The notes below the pieces were generated by a model, which did not search any database, was not told where the DNA came from, and was given only the letters and a program-made list of their open reading frames with translations. Shown here piece by piece: positions 18,373-27,512 of a stretch of 64,000 nucleotides of DNA. Both the position numbers and the translations under genes were made by a program. The DNA comes from Marinifilum fragile JCM 15579 (GTDB taxonomy: Bacteria > Bacteroidota > Bacteroidia > Bacteroidales > Marinifilaceae). The stretch spans positions 1 to 64,000 of the forward strand of contig NZ_BAZX01000021.1 in assembly GCF_001310955.1 (NCBI RefSeq), read 5' to 3'. The stretch's first letter is position 1, and each line of letters opens with the position of its first letter.

Positions 18373-18445
18373 ATTGGAGTGTTCTAAATATTTTTAATAT
18401 TCAATAAAATTTCACAGATTTGTTTTTCATTAAAAACAACATATC

Positions 18446-19372
18446 GTGAAACACTGTGCCTTCGCATTAAGTCTATTAGTTATTTTACTGATCTCTTGTC
18501 GTCACTCTTCTCAAGTAAACAAAGAGGAATCAATCAGTCGTGAACGAGAAAATTACAACTGGGTAAAATATGATCCAATTTTAATTTCGGACCAATTGCC
18601 AAAGGTGGTAGAAGAGCAATCGGGCATGATTTGGCATGACAGTTTAATTTGGGTGAATAACGATAGTGGGGGAGCTCCGGCACTGTATGCATATAATTTA
18701 AAAGGGAGTTTACAGCAAACTTTACTGATAAAGAATGTTGCAAATTTGGATTGGGAGGATTTGGCTGAAGACGAGAAGTATTTTTATATTGGTGAATTTG
18801 GAAATAATAAAGGAAATCGCAAGAATCTTAAACTTTTCAGGGTAGATAAATTTGAAATTGATGATAGACCAGAGGTAAGTGTTACAGCTGATGAAATTAG
18901 TTTTGCATGGGCAGATCAGAAGGATTTTAAACGCAAAAAACACAATCATAATTATGATTGTGAAGCTTTTTTCTCTTATGGAGATTCTTTGTATTTTTTC
19001 ACCAAAAATTGGGAAAATCTAAAAACCAGGATGTATGTAATGGAAAAATCCGTTAAGCATCACGATTTAAAACCAAAAGCTGAATTTGATACTGATTTTA
19101 TGGTTACGGGTGCAGATATCAGCCCCGATGGCAAACTTATGGCTTTGGTAGGTTATAAAAACTACAGAACTTACATGATTCTTTATTATAACTTTATTGG
19201 ATCGGATTTCTTTCGTGGAGAGCATATTCGATTAAATTTAAGTTCTTTAGGAGGAGCTCAAACGGAAGGTGTAGTTTTTACAGATTGTGATGAGTTGCTT
19301 ATAAATACCGAAGCTACAAAGCAGGCGCAAGCGGTATATAAAATTGATTGGAAACAGTGGATTAAGAACTAA
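18446..19372 (+). CDS. Lipoprotein of unknown function, propeller-like
   Basis: This 308-residue protein starts at GTG and has a lipobox LLISC (Cys at about 18). The body is rich in short beta-strand-like repeats, including ESG.IWHDSLIWVNNDSGG, WEDLAEDEKYFYIGEFGNN, ADISPDGKLMALVGYKNY and QTEGVVFTDCDELLINTE. These suggest a beta-propeller that may bind calcium or sugars, but I do not recognise a named family. It is on the same strand as the hybrid kinase and 73 nt after it, so they may be cotranscribed. It is probably anchored in a membrane facing the periplasm. Confidence 0.7.
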   Translation: MKHCAFALSLLVILLISCRHSSQVNKEESISRERENYNWVKYDPILISDQLPKVVEEQSGMIWHDSLIWVNNDSGGAPALYAYNLKGSLQQTLLIKNVANLDWEDLAEDEKYFYIGEFGNNKGNRKNLKLFRVDKFEIDDRPEVSVTADEISFAWADQKDFKRKKHNHNYDCEAFFSYGDSLYFFTKNWENLKTRMYVMEKSVKHHDLKPKAEFDTDFMVTGADISPDGKLMALVGYKNYRTYMILYYNFIGSDFFRGEHIRLNLSSLGGAQTEGVVFTDCDELLINTEATKQAQAVYKIDWKQWIKN

Positions 19373-19410
19373 CCTTTGGAATGATGTATCAAATAATCTC
19401 TTGCTTTGAT

Positions 19411-19440
19411 TTTGAATTCCTTAAAAAGCTTCTAATTTTG
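19411..19440 (+). promoter_or_regulatory. Candidate queE promoter
   Basis: TTTG at 19411-19414 is followed after 18 nt by TAATTTTG at 19433-19440, an exact TAnnTTTG match about 60 nt upstream of the gene. Confidence 0.5.
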
Positions 19441-19500
19441 TAGCCCAATTTGCTAAACAGCCACAGTTTTAAGATTGTTTTATAAGAAAAGAAGAAGGTT

Positions 19501-20137
19501 TTGAAAGATAAGTACAAAGAAATATTCGACAAAGGAACAGATTTACCTCTGGTTGAGGATTTCTATACCATTCAAGGAGAGGGGTATCATACTGGTAAGC
19601 CTGCATATTTTATTCGAGTTGGTGGCTGTGATATTGGATGTCGTTGGTGTGATAGTAAAATCTCTTGGAATCCTGCAGAGCATCGATTAATATCAGTTGA
19701 AGAGGTGGTGAGAAAAGCTGTTGAATCTCCGGCAAAATCAGTTGTTGTAACGGGAGGTGAACCATCCTTGTATAATTTGGAGCCTTTGTGTACAGAATTG
19801 AAGAAACACAATATCGAGAATTTCCTTGAAACTTCTGGGGCATATGAAATCAGTGGTGAATGGGATTGGATTTGTTTATCGCCAAAGAGAAATAAATTGC
19901 CGGTACCTTCATCCTATCAAAAAGCCAATGAGCTTAAAGTGATTATTTACGATTTGGAAAAAGATTTTGAATGGGCAGAGGAAATTGGCTAAAAATGTAG
20001 GTGATGATTGCTTGTTGTATCTCCAGTCAGAATGGAGCCAATATGTTCACAATGTGAAACCAATAGTTGAGTACGTGAAGAATAATCCGAAATGGAATAT
20101 TTCTTTACAATCTCATAAGTTTATGAGAATACCATAA
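19501..20137 (+). pseudogene. queE: 7-carboxy-7-deazaguanine synthase QueE, interrupted by a frameshift
   Basis: QueE is a radical SAM enzyme of the queuosine/7-deazaguanine pathway. The intact part has the substrate-binding YTIQGEGYHTGKPA, the radical SAM cluster motif CDIGCRWC (CX3CX2C, about residues 42-49), VVTGGEPS, and the LSPKRNKLP segment. The frame stops at 19992 after EEIG. In the next frame the sequence continues ELAKNVGDDCLLYLQSEW and ends normally (HKFMRIP) at 20137. Removing one A from the AAA run at 19982-19984 restores a protein of about 211 residues, the family's usual length. Start appears to be TTG 19501. A homopolymer indel is a typical sequencing error. No queC, queD or queF is nearby. 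Confidence 0.9.
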
Positions 20138-20157
20138 AGCATATATAAAAGAACAAG

Positions 20158-20193
20158 AAAGAAGGGCATTCAAAATTTTGAATGCCCTTCTTT
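20158..20193. terminator. Bidirectional terminator between queE and the porin gene
   Basis: A perfect palindrome has arms of 16-18 nt centred on AATT at about 20175-20176 (GAAGGGCATTC core). It has T-runs on both strands and lies between two convergent genes. Confidence 0.9.
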
Positions 20194-20235
20194 GTCCTAA
20201 GCTAATCAATTAAATAATTGGAAAAAATATTGCGA

Positions 20236-20985
20236 TTAAAATGATACTCCAAACACTAAAAATAGATTTTCGGACATTGGGTTAGCAATAACAGAAGCTG
20301 AAAGTGGAAGTGAAAACTTTTCTGTAATTGCTACTTCCTTTGATGCTGTAAAGCCTAAGTTTACAAAACCAGCTGTATCCCCATAAAAGCCAGATTCTCC
20401 TTTGTTCTCATTTGCATCTATAGGAGTGAAACCTGCAAACAAGTCAATATTGACATCTTTATAGGTGAAGCTATGTCCTAGTTCAATGTATAAAGAATAT
20501 TGCTGATCACCATTTACATCTTGATCTGCACCCCAGAAGTTTATTGCAGCCATAATGCTTATAGGAAAGCTTTTCGTGCCATTAAAAGCAATACTTCCTT
20601 CAAGAATGTGACCTGTTGATTCTTTTTTGAAATCGAAATAGGAGTTGTTTGCTGCAATCTGATCATTTGGGAAGAAATAATCGGTAAGGGTTGCAGTAAA
20701 TAAATTGTCTGCAAAACTGTATGAAATGTAAATGTCAGCTTCTGCTCCGTCATTATCACCATCAAAGGAATAAGAGCCCCACGCGCCAATTGCAAATGCC
20801 CCCTTACTGTATTCAATTCCTGGTTGAATTACGGGACTGGTCGAAAATTGAGTGCCTCTCCAAATGTATCTGCTCATTAGGTCAGCCCCTAAGGATATAT
20901 CGCCTTTTTCGTTTTGAGCGAATAATGGGCATGTGATGATAATAAATCCAATAAGTAATGTGGTTAATTTTTTGATTTTCATCAT
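20236..20985 (-). CDS. TorF-like outer-membrane porin family protein
   Basis: This 249-residue protein has a signal peptide ending near PLFAQ. It then shows GADLMSRYIWRGTQFS, the N-terminal signature of the TorF/Gcw_chp family of putative porins. The remainder is a series of amphipathic beta-strands (ALIGAWGSYSFD-like, FTATLTDYFFP, YSLYIELGHSF, FSLPLSASVIANP), with a C-terminal FGVSF. An outer-membrane beta-barrel is therefore expected, substrate unknown. Two ATG codons occur in tandem (20985 and 20982). The mRNA leader of about 160 nt contains a terminator-like hairpin, so expression may be attenuated (see the separate entry). Confidence 0.78.
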   Translation of the reverse strand: MMKIKKLTTLLIGFIIITCPLFAQNEKGDISLGADLMSRYIWRGTQFSTSPVIQPGIEYSKGAFAIGAWGSYSFDGDNDGAEADIYISYSFADNLFTATLTDYFFPNDQIAANNSYFDFKKESTGHILEGSIAFNGTKSFPISIMAAINFWGADQDVNGDQQYSLYIELGHSFTYKDVNIDLFAGFTPIDANENKGESGFYGDTAGFVNLGFTASKEVAITEKFSLPLSASVIANPMSENLFLVFGVSF

Positions 20986-21056
20986 AATAATGGTTTTTAG
21001 ATTAATAATTAAGGTAAATAGTTATATATCGATTAAATAAATTGTGGTTTTTAACT

Positions 21057-21097
21057 AAAAAAATAACACTTACCCCTTTTGTAAGGGGGTAAGTGTT
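21057..21097 (-). promoter_or_regulatory. Terminator-like attenuator hairpin in the porin-gene leader
   Basis: On the minus strand, 12-bp arms AACACTTACCCC and GGGGTAAGTGTT (21086-21097 and 21065-21076, read in reverse) enclose a 9-nt loop and are followed by ATTTTTTT. The structure lies about 80 nt before the start codon and about 45 nt after the predicted transcription start. An upstream ACCCC close to the 5' end could pair with GGGGT and compete with it. This suggests conditional termination (inference). Confidence 0.6.
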
Positions 21098-21148
21098 GGT
21101 GCAAATCAACTAATTTCTAATTCTAGCCCTAACGAATGGGGTGTGATT

Positions 21149-21181
21149 CAAAAATAGTCAAAAAAAATTTAAAATAGCAAA
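21149..21181 (-). promoter_or_regulatory. Promoter of the TorF-like porin gene
   Basis: On the minus strand TTTG (complement of 21178-21181) is followed by a 21-nt spacer and TATTTTTG (complement of 21149-21156). Both elements match the Bacteroidota -33/-7 consensus. The predicted start is at about 21143. Confidence 0.65.
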
Positions 21182-21388
21182 TTAAAATAGGGGTGTGTTT
21201 AATGAAAAGATTAAAAAAAATAGTGCAAAGGCTTTAAATTTAGGGGGTGATTGCATAAAAGTGTTTTTTAAGAAATACACCTTGGTTATTTATATTTTGA
21301 CTTAATTAGTTTAGAGATTATTGTCCTAACTGTACTTGAAATCAGACTTGATTGGAATATTAAGCTTTTTTGTAATCAGTATAAATTG

Positions 21389-21419
21389 TTTGATTAGTAT
21401 TGAATTTCTTTTATGTTGT
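21389..21419 (+). promoter_or_regulatory. Candidate rubrerythrin promoter
   Basis: TTTG (21389-21392), a 19-nt spacer and TATGTTGT (21412-21419) form a weak match to TTTG/TAnnTTTG, ending 46 nt before the ATG. Confidence 0.35.
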
Positions 21420-21465
21420 AGTAAAAATCAAGATATTCGTATAACAGAATCAAAAAAATAATACC

Positions 21466-22044
21466 ATGGAAAAAAGTATAAAAGGAACCGAAACTGAAAA
21501 GAACCTTTTGAAAGCATTTGCTGGTGAATCGCAAGCTAGAGGTAGATATACTTACTTTGCAAAACAGGCAAAAAAGGAAGGTTATGAGCAAATTGCAGCT
21601 TTGTTTTTAGAGACTGCAGAACAAGAAATGCAACATGCTAAACGTTTTTTTAGCTTTTTAGAAGGTGGTGATGTGGAAATTACAGCTGCATATCCAGCAG
21701 GAAAAGTAGGTACAACTGCGGAAAACCTAAAGGCAGCAGCTTGTGGTGAAAATGAAGAGTATACCGAATTATATCCTGAGTTTGCACGTATCGCTGAGGA
21801 AGAAGGATTTAAAAAAGTTGCTACTGCATTTAAATTAATTGCTAAGGTTGAACAAATGCATGAAGAGAGATACTTAAAGCTTTTAAGCAATCTTGAAGCA
21901 GAAAAAGTATTTGAATCAGAAGAAGAGGAAGAGTGGTATTGCCGCAAATGTGGTTACGTACATAAAGGCAGTAAAGCTCCTAAGAATTGTCCTGCATGTG
22001 AACATCCTCAAGCATATTTTGAGAGAAAAGCGAAAAACTATTAA
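21466..22044 (+). CDS. Rubrerythrin
   Basis: Rubrerythrin is a cytoplasmic non-haem diiron peroxidase that removes hydrogen peroxide in anaerobes and microaerophiles. The 192-residue protein has a ferritin-like four-helix domain (about 5-145) with the iron ligands in AFAGESQARGRY, EQEMQHAKRFF, EEYTELYPEFARIAEEEG and KVEQMHEERY. A C-terminal rubredoxin domain has two Cys pairs (YCRKCGYVH and CPACEHPQAYF). Length and domain order are canonical. It is monocistronic with its own terminator. Its presence suggests an organism that meets limited or fluctuating oxygen. Confidence 0.96.
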   Translation: MEKSIKGTETEKNLLKAFAGESQARGRYTYFAKQAKKEGYEQIAALFLETAEQEMQHAKRFFSFLEGGDVEITAAYPAGKVGTTAENLKAAACGENEEYTELYPEFARIAEEEGFKKVATAFKLIAKVEQMHEERYLKLLSNLEAEKVFESEEEEEWYCRKCGYVHKGSKAPKNCPACEHPQAYFERKAKNY

Positions 22045-22052
22045 TAAAAAAA

Positions 22053-22080
22053 GAAAAGGCTCCATTAAGGAGCCTTTCTT
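22053..22080. terminator. Shared terminator of rubrerythrin and trmD
   Basis: Stem AAAGGCTCC/GGAGCCTTT with a 5-nt loop. T-rich sequence follows on both strands, with a longer T-run on the minus strand. It abuts the trmD stop codon. Confidence 0.82.
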
Positions 22081-22756
22081 ATTCATCCAATAAATCAGGA
22101 CGTAATTTTTTAGTTCTTAAATAGGCTTGTTCTTCTTGCCATTGCTCAATCTTTTTGTGATCTCCAGAAAGTAAAATTTCAGGTACTTTCCACCCCCTAA
22201 ACTCTGCAGGTCTAGTGTAGATTGGTGGAGATAACAAATTATCCTGAAAGGAGTCGGTAAGAGCAGAAGTTTCATCGTTCATAGCTCCAGGAATCAGGCG
22301 AACAACACTATCTATAATTACTGCAGCAGCAAGTTCACCTCCGGTAAGAACAAAATCTCCTATCGAAATTTCTTTGGTAATAAAATGATCTCTGATTCTT
22401 TGATCAATTCCTTTGTAGTGACCACAAAGGATTATAATATTCTCCTTTAGCGATAAGGTATTTGCAGTTTTTTGTTCGAACTGTTCACCATCTGGAGTTG
22501 TGAAAATGATTTCATCATACTCTCTTTGATCCGTTAAGTGTTCTATCGCTTTCACAACAGGCTCTAATCGCATTACCATGCCAGCTCCGCCACTAAATGC
22601 ATAATCATCAACTTTATTGTGCTTGTCTTCCGAAAAATCACGAATGTTGTGAATGTGTATTTCAACTACACCTTTATCTTTTGCACGCTGAATTATTGAA
22701 TGGTTTAAAGGACTTTCCAATAATTCAGGAACAACAGTTAATATATCGATTCTCAT
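22079..22756 (-). CDS. trmD: tRNA (guanine(37)-N1)-methyltransferase TrmD
   Basis: TrmD uses SAM to methylate G37 of tRNAs reading CNN codons, which prevents +1 frameshifting. The 225-residue protein is full length and has the SPOUT trefoil-knot segments [26 protein letters not shown] and the SAM-binding [13 protein letters not shown], followed by the C-terminal [12 protein letters not shown]. It normally sits with rimM/rplS, but here it stands alone with its own promoter, divergent from hsp20. Confidence 0.96.
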   Translation of the reverse strand: MRIDILTVVPELLESPLNHSIIQRAKDKGVVEIHIHNIRDFSEDKHNKVDDYAFSGGAGMVMRLEPVVKAIEHLTDQREYDEIIFTTPDGEQFEQKTANTLSLKENIIILCGHYKGIDQRIRDHFITKEISIGDFVLTGGELAAAVIIDSVVRLIPGAMNDETSALTDSFQDNLLSPPIYTRPAEFRGWKVPEILLSGDHKKIEQWQEEQAYLRTKKLRPDLLDE

Positions 22757-22773
22757 TTATTTTAAATTTTGTG

Positions 22774-22804
22774 TAAAAGTATATATCCCATGCAAGTGAT
22801 GCAA
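22774..22804 (-). promoter_or_regulatory. Candidate trmD promoter
   Basis: On the minus strand TTG, a 20-nt spacer and TACTTTTA (complement of 22774-22781) form one mismatch to TAnnTTTG, about 20 nt upstream of the ATG. Confidence 0.45.
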
Positions 22805-22840
22805 GAAAATAGAAAATGAAGATGCTAATTCATTTAAAGA

Positions 22841-22920
22841 AGACAATGTGACAGTTGGTTTTGTAGATATAAAGACAATATGACAGTGTAAAACAAGGAA
22901 AAACTGACAATTTAAATTGT
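22841..22920 (+). promoter_or_regulatory. Repeated TGACA sites and a palindrome upstream of hsp20
   Basis: AGACAATGTGACAGT (22841-22855) recurs as AGACAATATGACAGT (22873-22887), 32 nt apart. A third TGACA (22905-22909) overlaps a perfect palindrome ACAATTTAAATTGT (22907-22920). These are candidates for heat-shock regulator or alternative sigma factor sites. No TAnnTTTG box was seen for hsp20. Confidence 0.4.
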
Positions 22921-23024
22921 TTTTCGTGATGGTATGCCATTTGAAGATTACTCGTCGAATTTGAAAATGAAAATGATCGGAATCCGGAGCCGAAAAATTA
23001 ATAAAAGTATAGGAGATTAGAATT

Positions 23025-23462
23025 ATGACATTATTAAGATATGGAAAAAGGCCAAATGATTTTTTTACAAATCAGTTAATGAATCAATTGTTTAAAGAAA
23101 CTCAGGATAGTTTTAAAGCTGCTGTGGAAAGAGAAAGTGGTTTTCGTCCAGCAACAAATGTTATCGAAGAAGAGGATTACTATCTGATAGAAGTTTCTAT
23201 TCCTGGTTTTGCAAAAGAAGATGTGAATATTAGGGTGGAGAATGGTTATGTTAAAATCTCGGCTGAGAAGAAAGTAGAAAAAGAAGATAAAAAGTACCTA
23301 AGAAGAGAGTTTGGAGTGTACAAATTTGAGCGTAGCTTTAAGTTAGCTGATACCATCAATCAACAGAATATTTCTGCTGAAGTTATTAATGGAATATTAA
23401 ATATCATTCTTCCAAAAGTTGAGGAGAGAAAGCCTCAAGTTCATAATATCGAGATAAAATAA
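23025..23462 (+). CDS. Hsp20 family small heat-shock protein
   Basis: Small heat-shock proteins form cytoplasmic oligomers that hold unfolded proteins for refolding. The 145-residue protein has a short N-terminal arm and an alpha-crystallin domain (about 40-135) with FRPATNVIEEEDYYLIEVSIP, KEDVNIRVENGYVKISAEKK and the closing NGILNIILPK. A C-terminal tail follows; the usual I-x-I/V motif may be the HNIEIK end. An AGGAG sequence 10 nt before the ATG is a good ribosome binding site, which is uncommon in this window. Confidence 0.95.
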   Translation: MTLLRYGKRPNDFFTNQLMNQLFKETQDSFKAAVERESGFRPATNVIEEEDYYLIEVSIPGFAKEDVNIRVENGYVKISAEKKVEKEDKKYLRREFGVYKFERSFKLADTINQQNISAEVINGILNIILPKVEERKPQVHNIEIK

Positions 23463-23576
23463 AGGAATTGATAAGAAATTGAATAAGTAATATTCATAAT
23501 AATGAGTAAGGTTTAAGGAGAAAGATTTTTCCGAATTATGGAGAAATTTAGGTTAGTTAATTAGTTTGTTTTGGTT

Positions 23577-23611
23577 AAGAGGTTCATGTATCGCATGAAC
23601 CTCTTTGTTTT
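23577..23611 (+). terminator. Intrinsic terminator of hsp20
   Basis: Stem of 11-12 bp (AAGAGGTTCATG/CATGAACCTCTT) with a 5-nt loop followed by TTGTTTT, about 115 nt after the stop codon. Confidence 0.85.
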
Positions 23612-23636
23612 AAAGGGTAAGAAAATATTTAAAATC

Positions 23637-23668
23637 TTTGAGGATTAGCACTTAATTAGTTAAATTCG
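23637..23668 (+). promoter_or_regulatory. Candidate promoter of the DUF349 gene
   Basis: TTTG (23637-23640), a 20-nt spacer and TAAATTCG (23661-23668) differ by one base from TAnnTTTG. The ATG is 86 nt further on. Confidence 0.5.
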
Positions 23669-23753
23669 TAAGAGTAGGCTTAAAAGTTTTCTTTTAGGTG
23701 GTATTGTTAACGGGAGTTTTGCCTTGTTCGAAACTTAATCTAACTCAATTTAC

Positions 23754-25676
23754 ATGAAAGCACCAGATCTGTCAAATCCCTCACATGAGAATGAATTGAA
23801 TGAAAATTTAGAAGCGAAAGATAATGTTGTAGATTCTCATGAAATAGAAAATTTAAAAGAAGATAATGTTAGTACAGAAAATTCGGAGCCTGAAATGGAT
23901 AGCAAGGCAGAAGATAATTCTGATTCTACTTCAGAAAATGATTCTGAACTTCAGAAAGAGCCTGACTATACTTTAATGGAGAAAAGCGAATTGAAAAATC
24001 GCTTGGCATTACTTCTTGAAAATGAATCGTTGTCGGCGATAAAAGAAAAAGTGGATGCAATAAAACAAAACTTTTATAAAAAGCACAAGGAAGAAGTTGA
24101 TGCTGCGAAACAAAAGTTTATTGCAGATGGTGGCGTTGAAGAGGAATTTGATTTCGGTACAGACGAGTTGGAAGTTCAGGTTCGTGAAATGTTGCAAAAG
24201 TTTAAAGAGAAGAAATCAGAGTTAAACCGCAATGTAGAACAAGAGAAGGAAGATAATCTTAAAAAGAAATACCAGATAATTGAGGATATTAAAGAACTGG
24301 TAAACAGAAAAGAATCATTCGATAAAACCTTCAATGAATTTAGGGTTTTGCAAAAGAAGTGGCATGACATAGGAATGGTGCCACAGCAGGCATTAAAAAA
24401 CCTTTGGGATAATTACCATCATCATGTCGAGAATTTTTACGATTACATTAAAATCAATAAGGAACTTCGCGATCTTGATTTGAAGAAGAATATGACTTCT
24501 AAAATTAAACTTTGTGAAGAGGCCGAGAAGTTGTTGAATGAATCCTCAGTAGTGAAAGCTTTTAATACTCTTCAAAAATATCATGAGCAGTGGAGAGAGA
24601 TTGGACCTGTGCCGCGTGAAGAGAAAGAAAAATTATGGACAAGATTTAAGGATGCTACAACAATTATCAATCGTAAACATCAGGAGTATTACGAGGGCTT
24701 AAAATCTGAACAGAAAAATAATTTGTCCAAAAAAACGGTTCTTTGCGAAAAAGCTGAAGAAATTGCCAATCGTGAGATTGGTTCTCACAAGGAATGGAAT
24801 TCCAGTTCTAAAGAAATAATTAATCTTCAAAAAGAATGGCGAACCATTGGTTTCGCTCCTAAAAAAGATAACAACAGAATTTATCAGAGGTTTAGGGCCG
24901 CCTGTGACCTTTACTTCGATAGAAAGCGTGACTTTTACATGGCTTTGAAGGATAAGTTGAATGTTAATTTGGAAAAAAAGAAGGAACTCTGTGCCATTGC
25001 AGAAAGTTTGCAAGATAGTCAGGATTGGAAGGAAACTACGGATAAATTGATTGCCATACAAAAAGAATGGAAAAATATAGGTCCCGTGCCAAGAAAGGTT
25101 TCTGAGGACCTGTGGGTTCGTTTTCGTGCGGCTTGCGACAAGTTTTTTAATAATAAATCTGAACATTTCGATAATGCGGATACAGGACAAGTAGAGAATT
25201 TGAAGTTGAAAGAAGCATTAATAGAAAAGGTGAGGGGATTTGAACTTGGAGACGATAACGAGAGTAATTTAAATACTTTGCGTCAGTTCCAAAAAGAATG
25301 GACGAAGATTGGGCATGTTCCTTATAAGAAGAAAGATAAGTTGCAAGAATCTTTCAGAAAAGCCATTAATGGCTTGTATGATAGAATGAATATGGATAGT
25401 GAGAACAAGGAAGTTCAAAAGTTTAAATCGAAGATTGATACTTTCTTGACCATGAATAATTCTGAGGATAAGATCATTATTGAGAGAAATAAGATTGTAA
25501 GTAAAATCAGGCAACTGGAAAGTGACATTGCCCTTTGGGAAAACAATGTTGGATTTTTCTCTTCATCAAAGAATTCGAATGTGGTAAGTGAGATTCAAGA
25601 GAAGATTGAGAAAGGGAAACAAAACCTCACAATCTTGAACGAAAAGCTCAAAGTTATTGACGGTTTAGTTTCTTAA
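23754..25676 (+). CDS. DUF349 repeat protein
   Basis: This 640-residue protein has an acidic, Ser/Asn/Glu-rich, probably disordered N-terminus (1-75), then a coiled-coil region and about five DUF349 repeats. The repeats are marked by LQKKWHDIGMVPQQ, YHEQWREIGPVPRE, LQKEWRTIGFAPKK, IQKEWKNIGPVPRK and FQKEWTKIGHVPYK, spaced about 70-75 residues apart. Each ends in a LWxRFRxACDxFF-like helix. The C-terminus is another coiled coil. The family is common in Bacteroidota and some actinobacteria. It is thought to be structural or RNA/protein-binding, but no biochemical role is established. It is a single gene with its own promoter and terminator. Confidence 0.9.
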   Translation: MKAPDLSNPSHENELNENLEAKDNVVDSHEIENLKEDNVSTENSEPEMDSKAEDNSDSTSENDSELQKEPDYTLMEKSELKNRLALLLENESLSAIKEKVDAIKQNFYKKHKEEVDAAKQKFIADGGVEEEFDFGTDELEVQVREMLQKFKEKKSELNRNVEQEKEDNLKKKYQIIEDIKELVNRKESFDKTFNEFRVLQKKWHDIGMVPQQALKNLWDNYHHHVENFYDYIKINKELRDLDLKKNMTSKIKLCEEAEKLLNESSVVKAFNTLQKYHEQWREIGPVPREEKEKLWTRFKDATTIINRKHQEYYEGLKSEQKNNLSKKTVLCEKAEEIANREIGSHKEWNSSSKEIINLQKEWRTIGFAPKKDNNRIYQRFRAACDLYFDRKRDFYMALKDKLNVNLEKKKELCAIAESLQDSQDWKETTDKLIAIQKEWKNIGPVPRKVSEDLWVRFRAACDKFFNNKSEHFDNADTGQVENLKLKEALIEKVRGFELGDDNESNLNTLRQFQKEWTKIGHVPYKKKDKLQESFRKAINGLYDRMNMDSENKEVQKFKSKIDTFLTMNNSEDKIIIERNKIVSKIRQLESDIALWENNVGFFSSSKNSNVVSEIQEKIEKGKQNLTILNEKLKVIDGLVS

Positions 25677-25701
25677 GTTCGTACAAAATAGATGCGTTTA
25701 A

Positions 25702-25734
25702 AAGTATTTCTCGAGGTGGGGAATGCTTTTTTTT
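25702..25734 (+). terminator. Intrinsic terminator after the DUF349 gene
   Basis: A 9-bp stem (AAGTATTTC/GGAATGCTT, two G-U pairs) has a 9-nt loop and a following T8. Confidence 0.7.
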
Positions 25735-25816
25735 ATATTCGATAATTTATTCTTTGCGCAAAGAAATCGACAAATGATAGTTTGAAACATTGAATTTGTT
25801 TCCTAAAAACCTATAA

Positions 25817-27466
<1,650 letters not shown>

Positions 27467-27512
27467 TCTTTAGATTACAATACATTACTTAGAAAAGATA
27501 AAATAATAGAAT

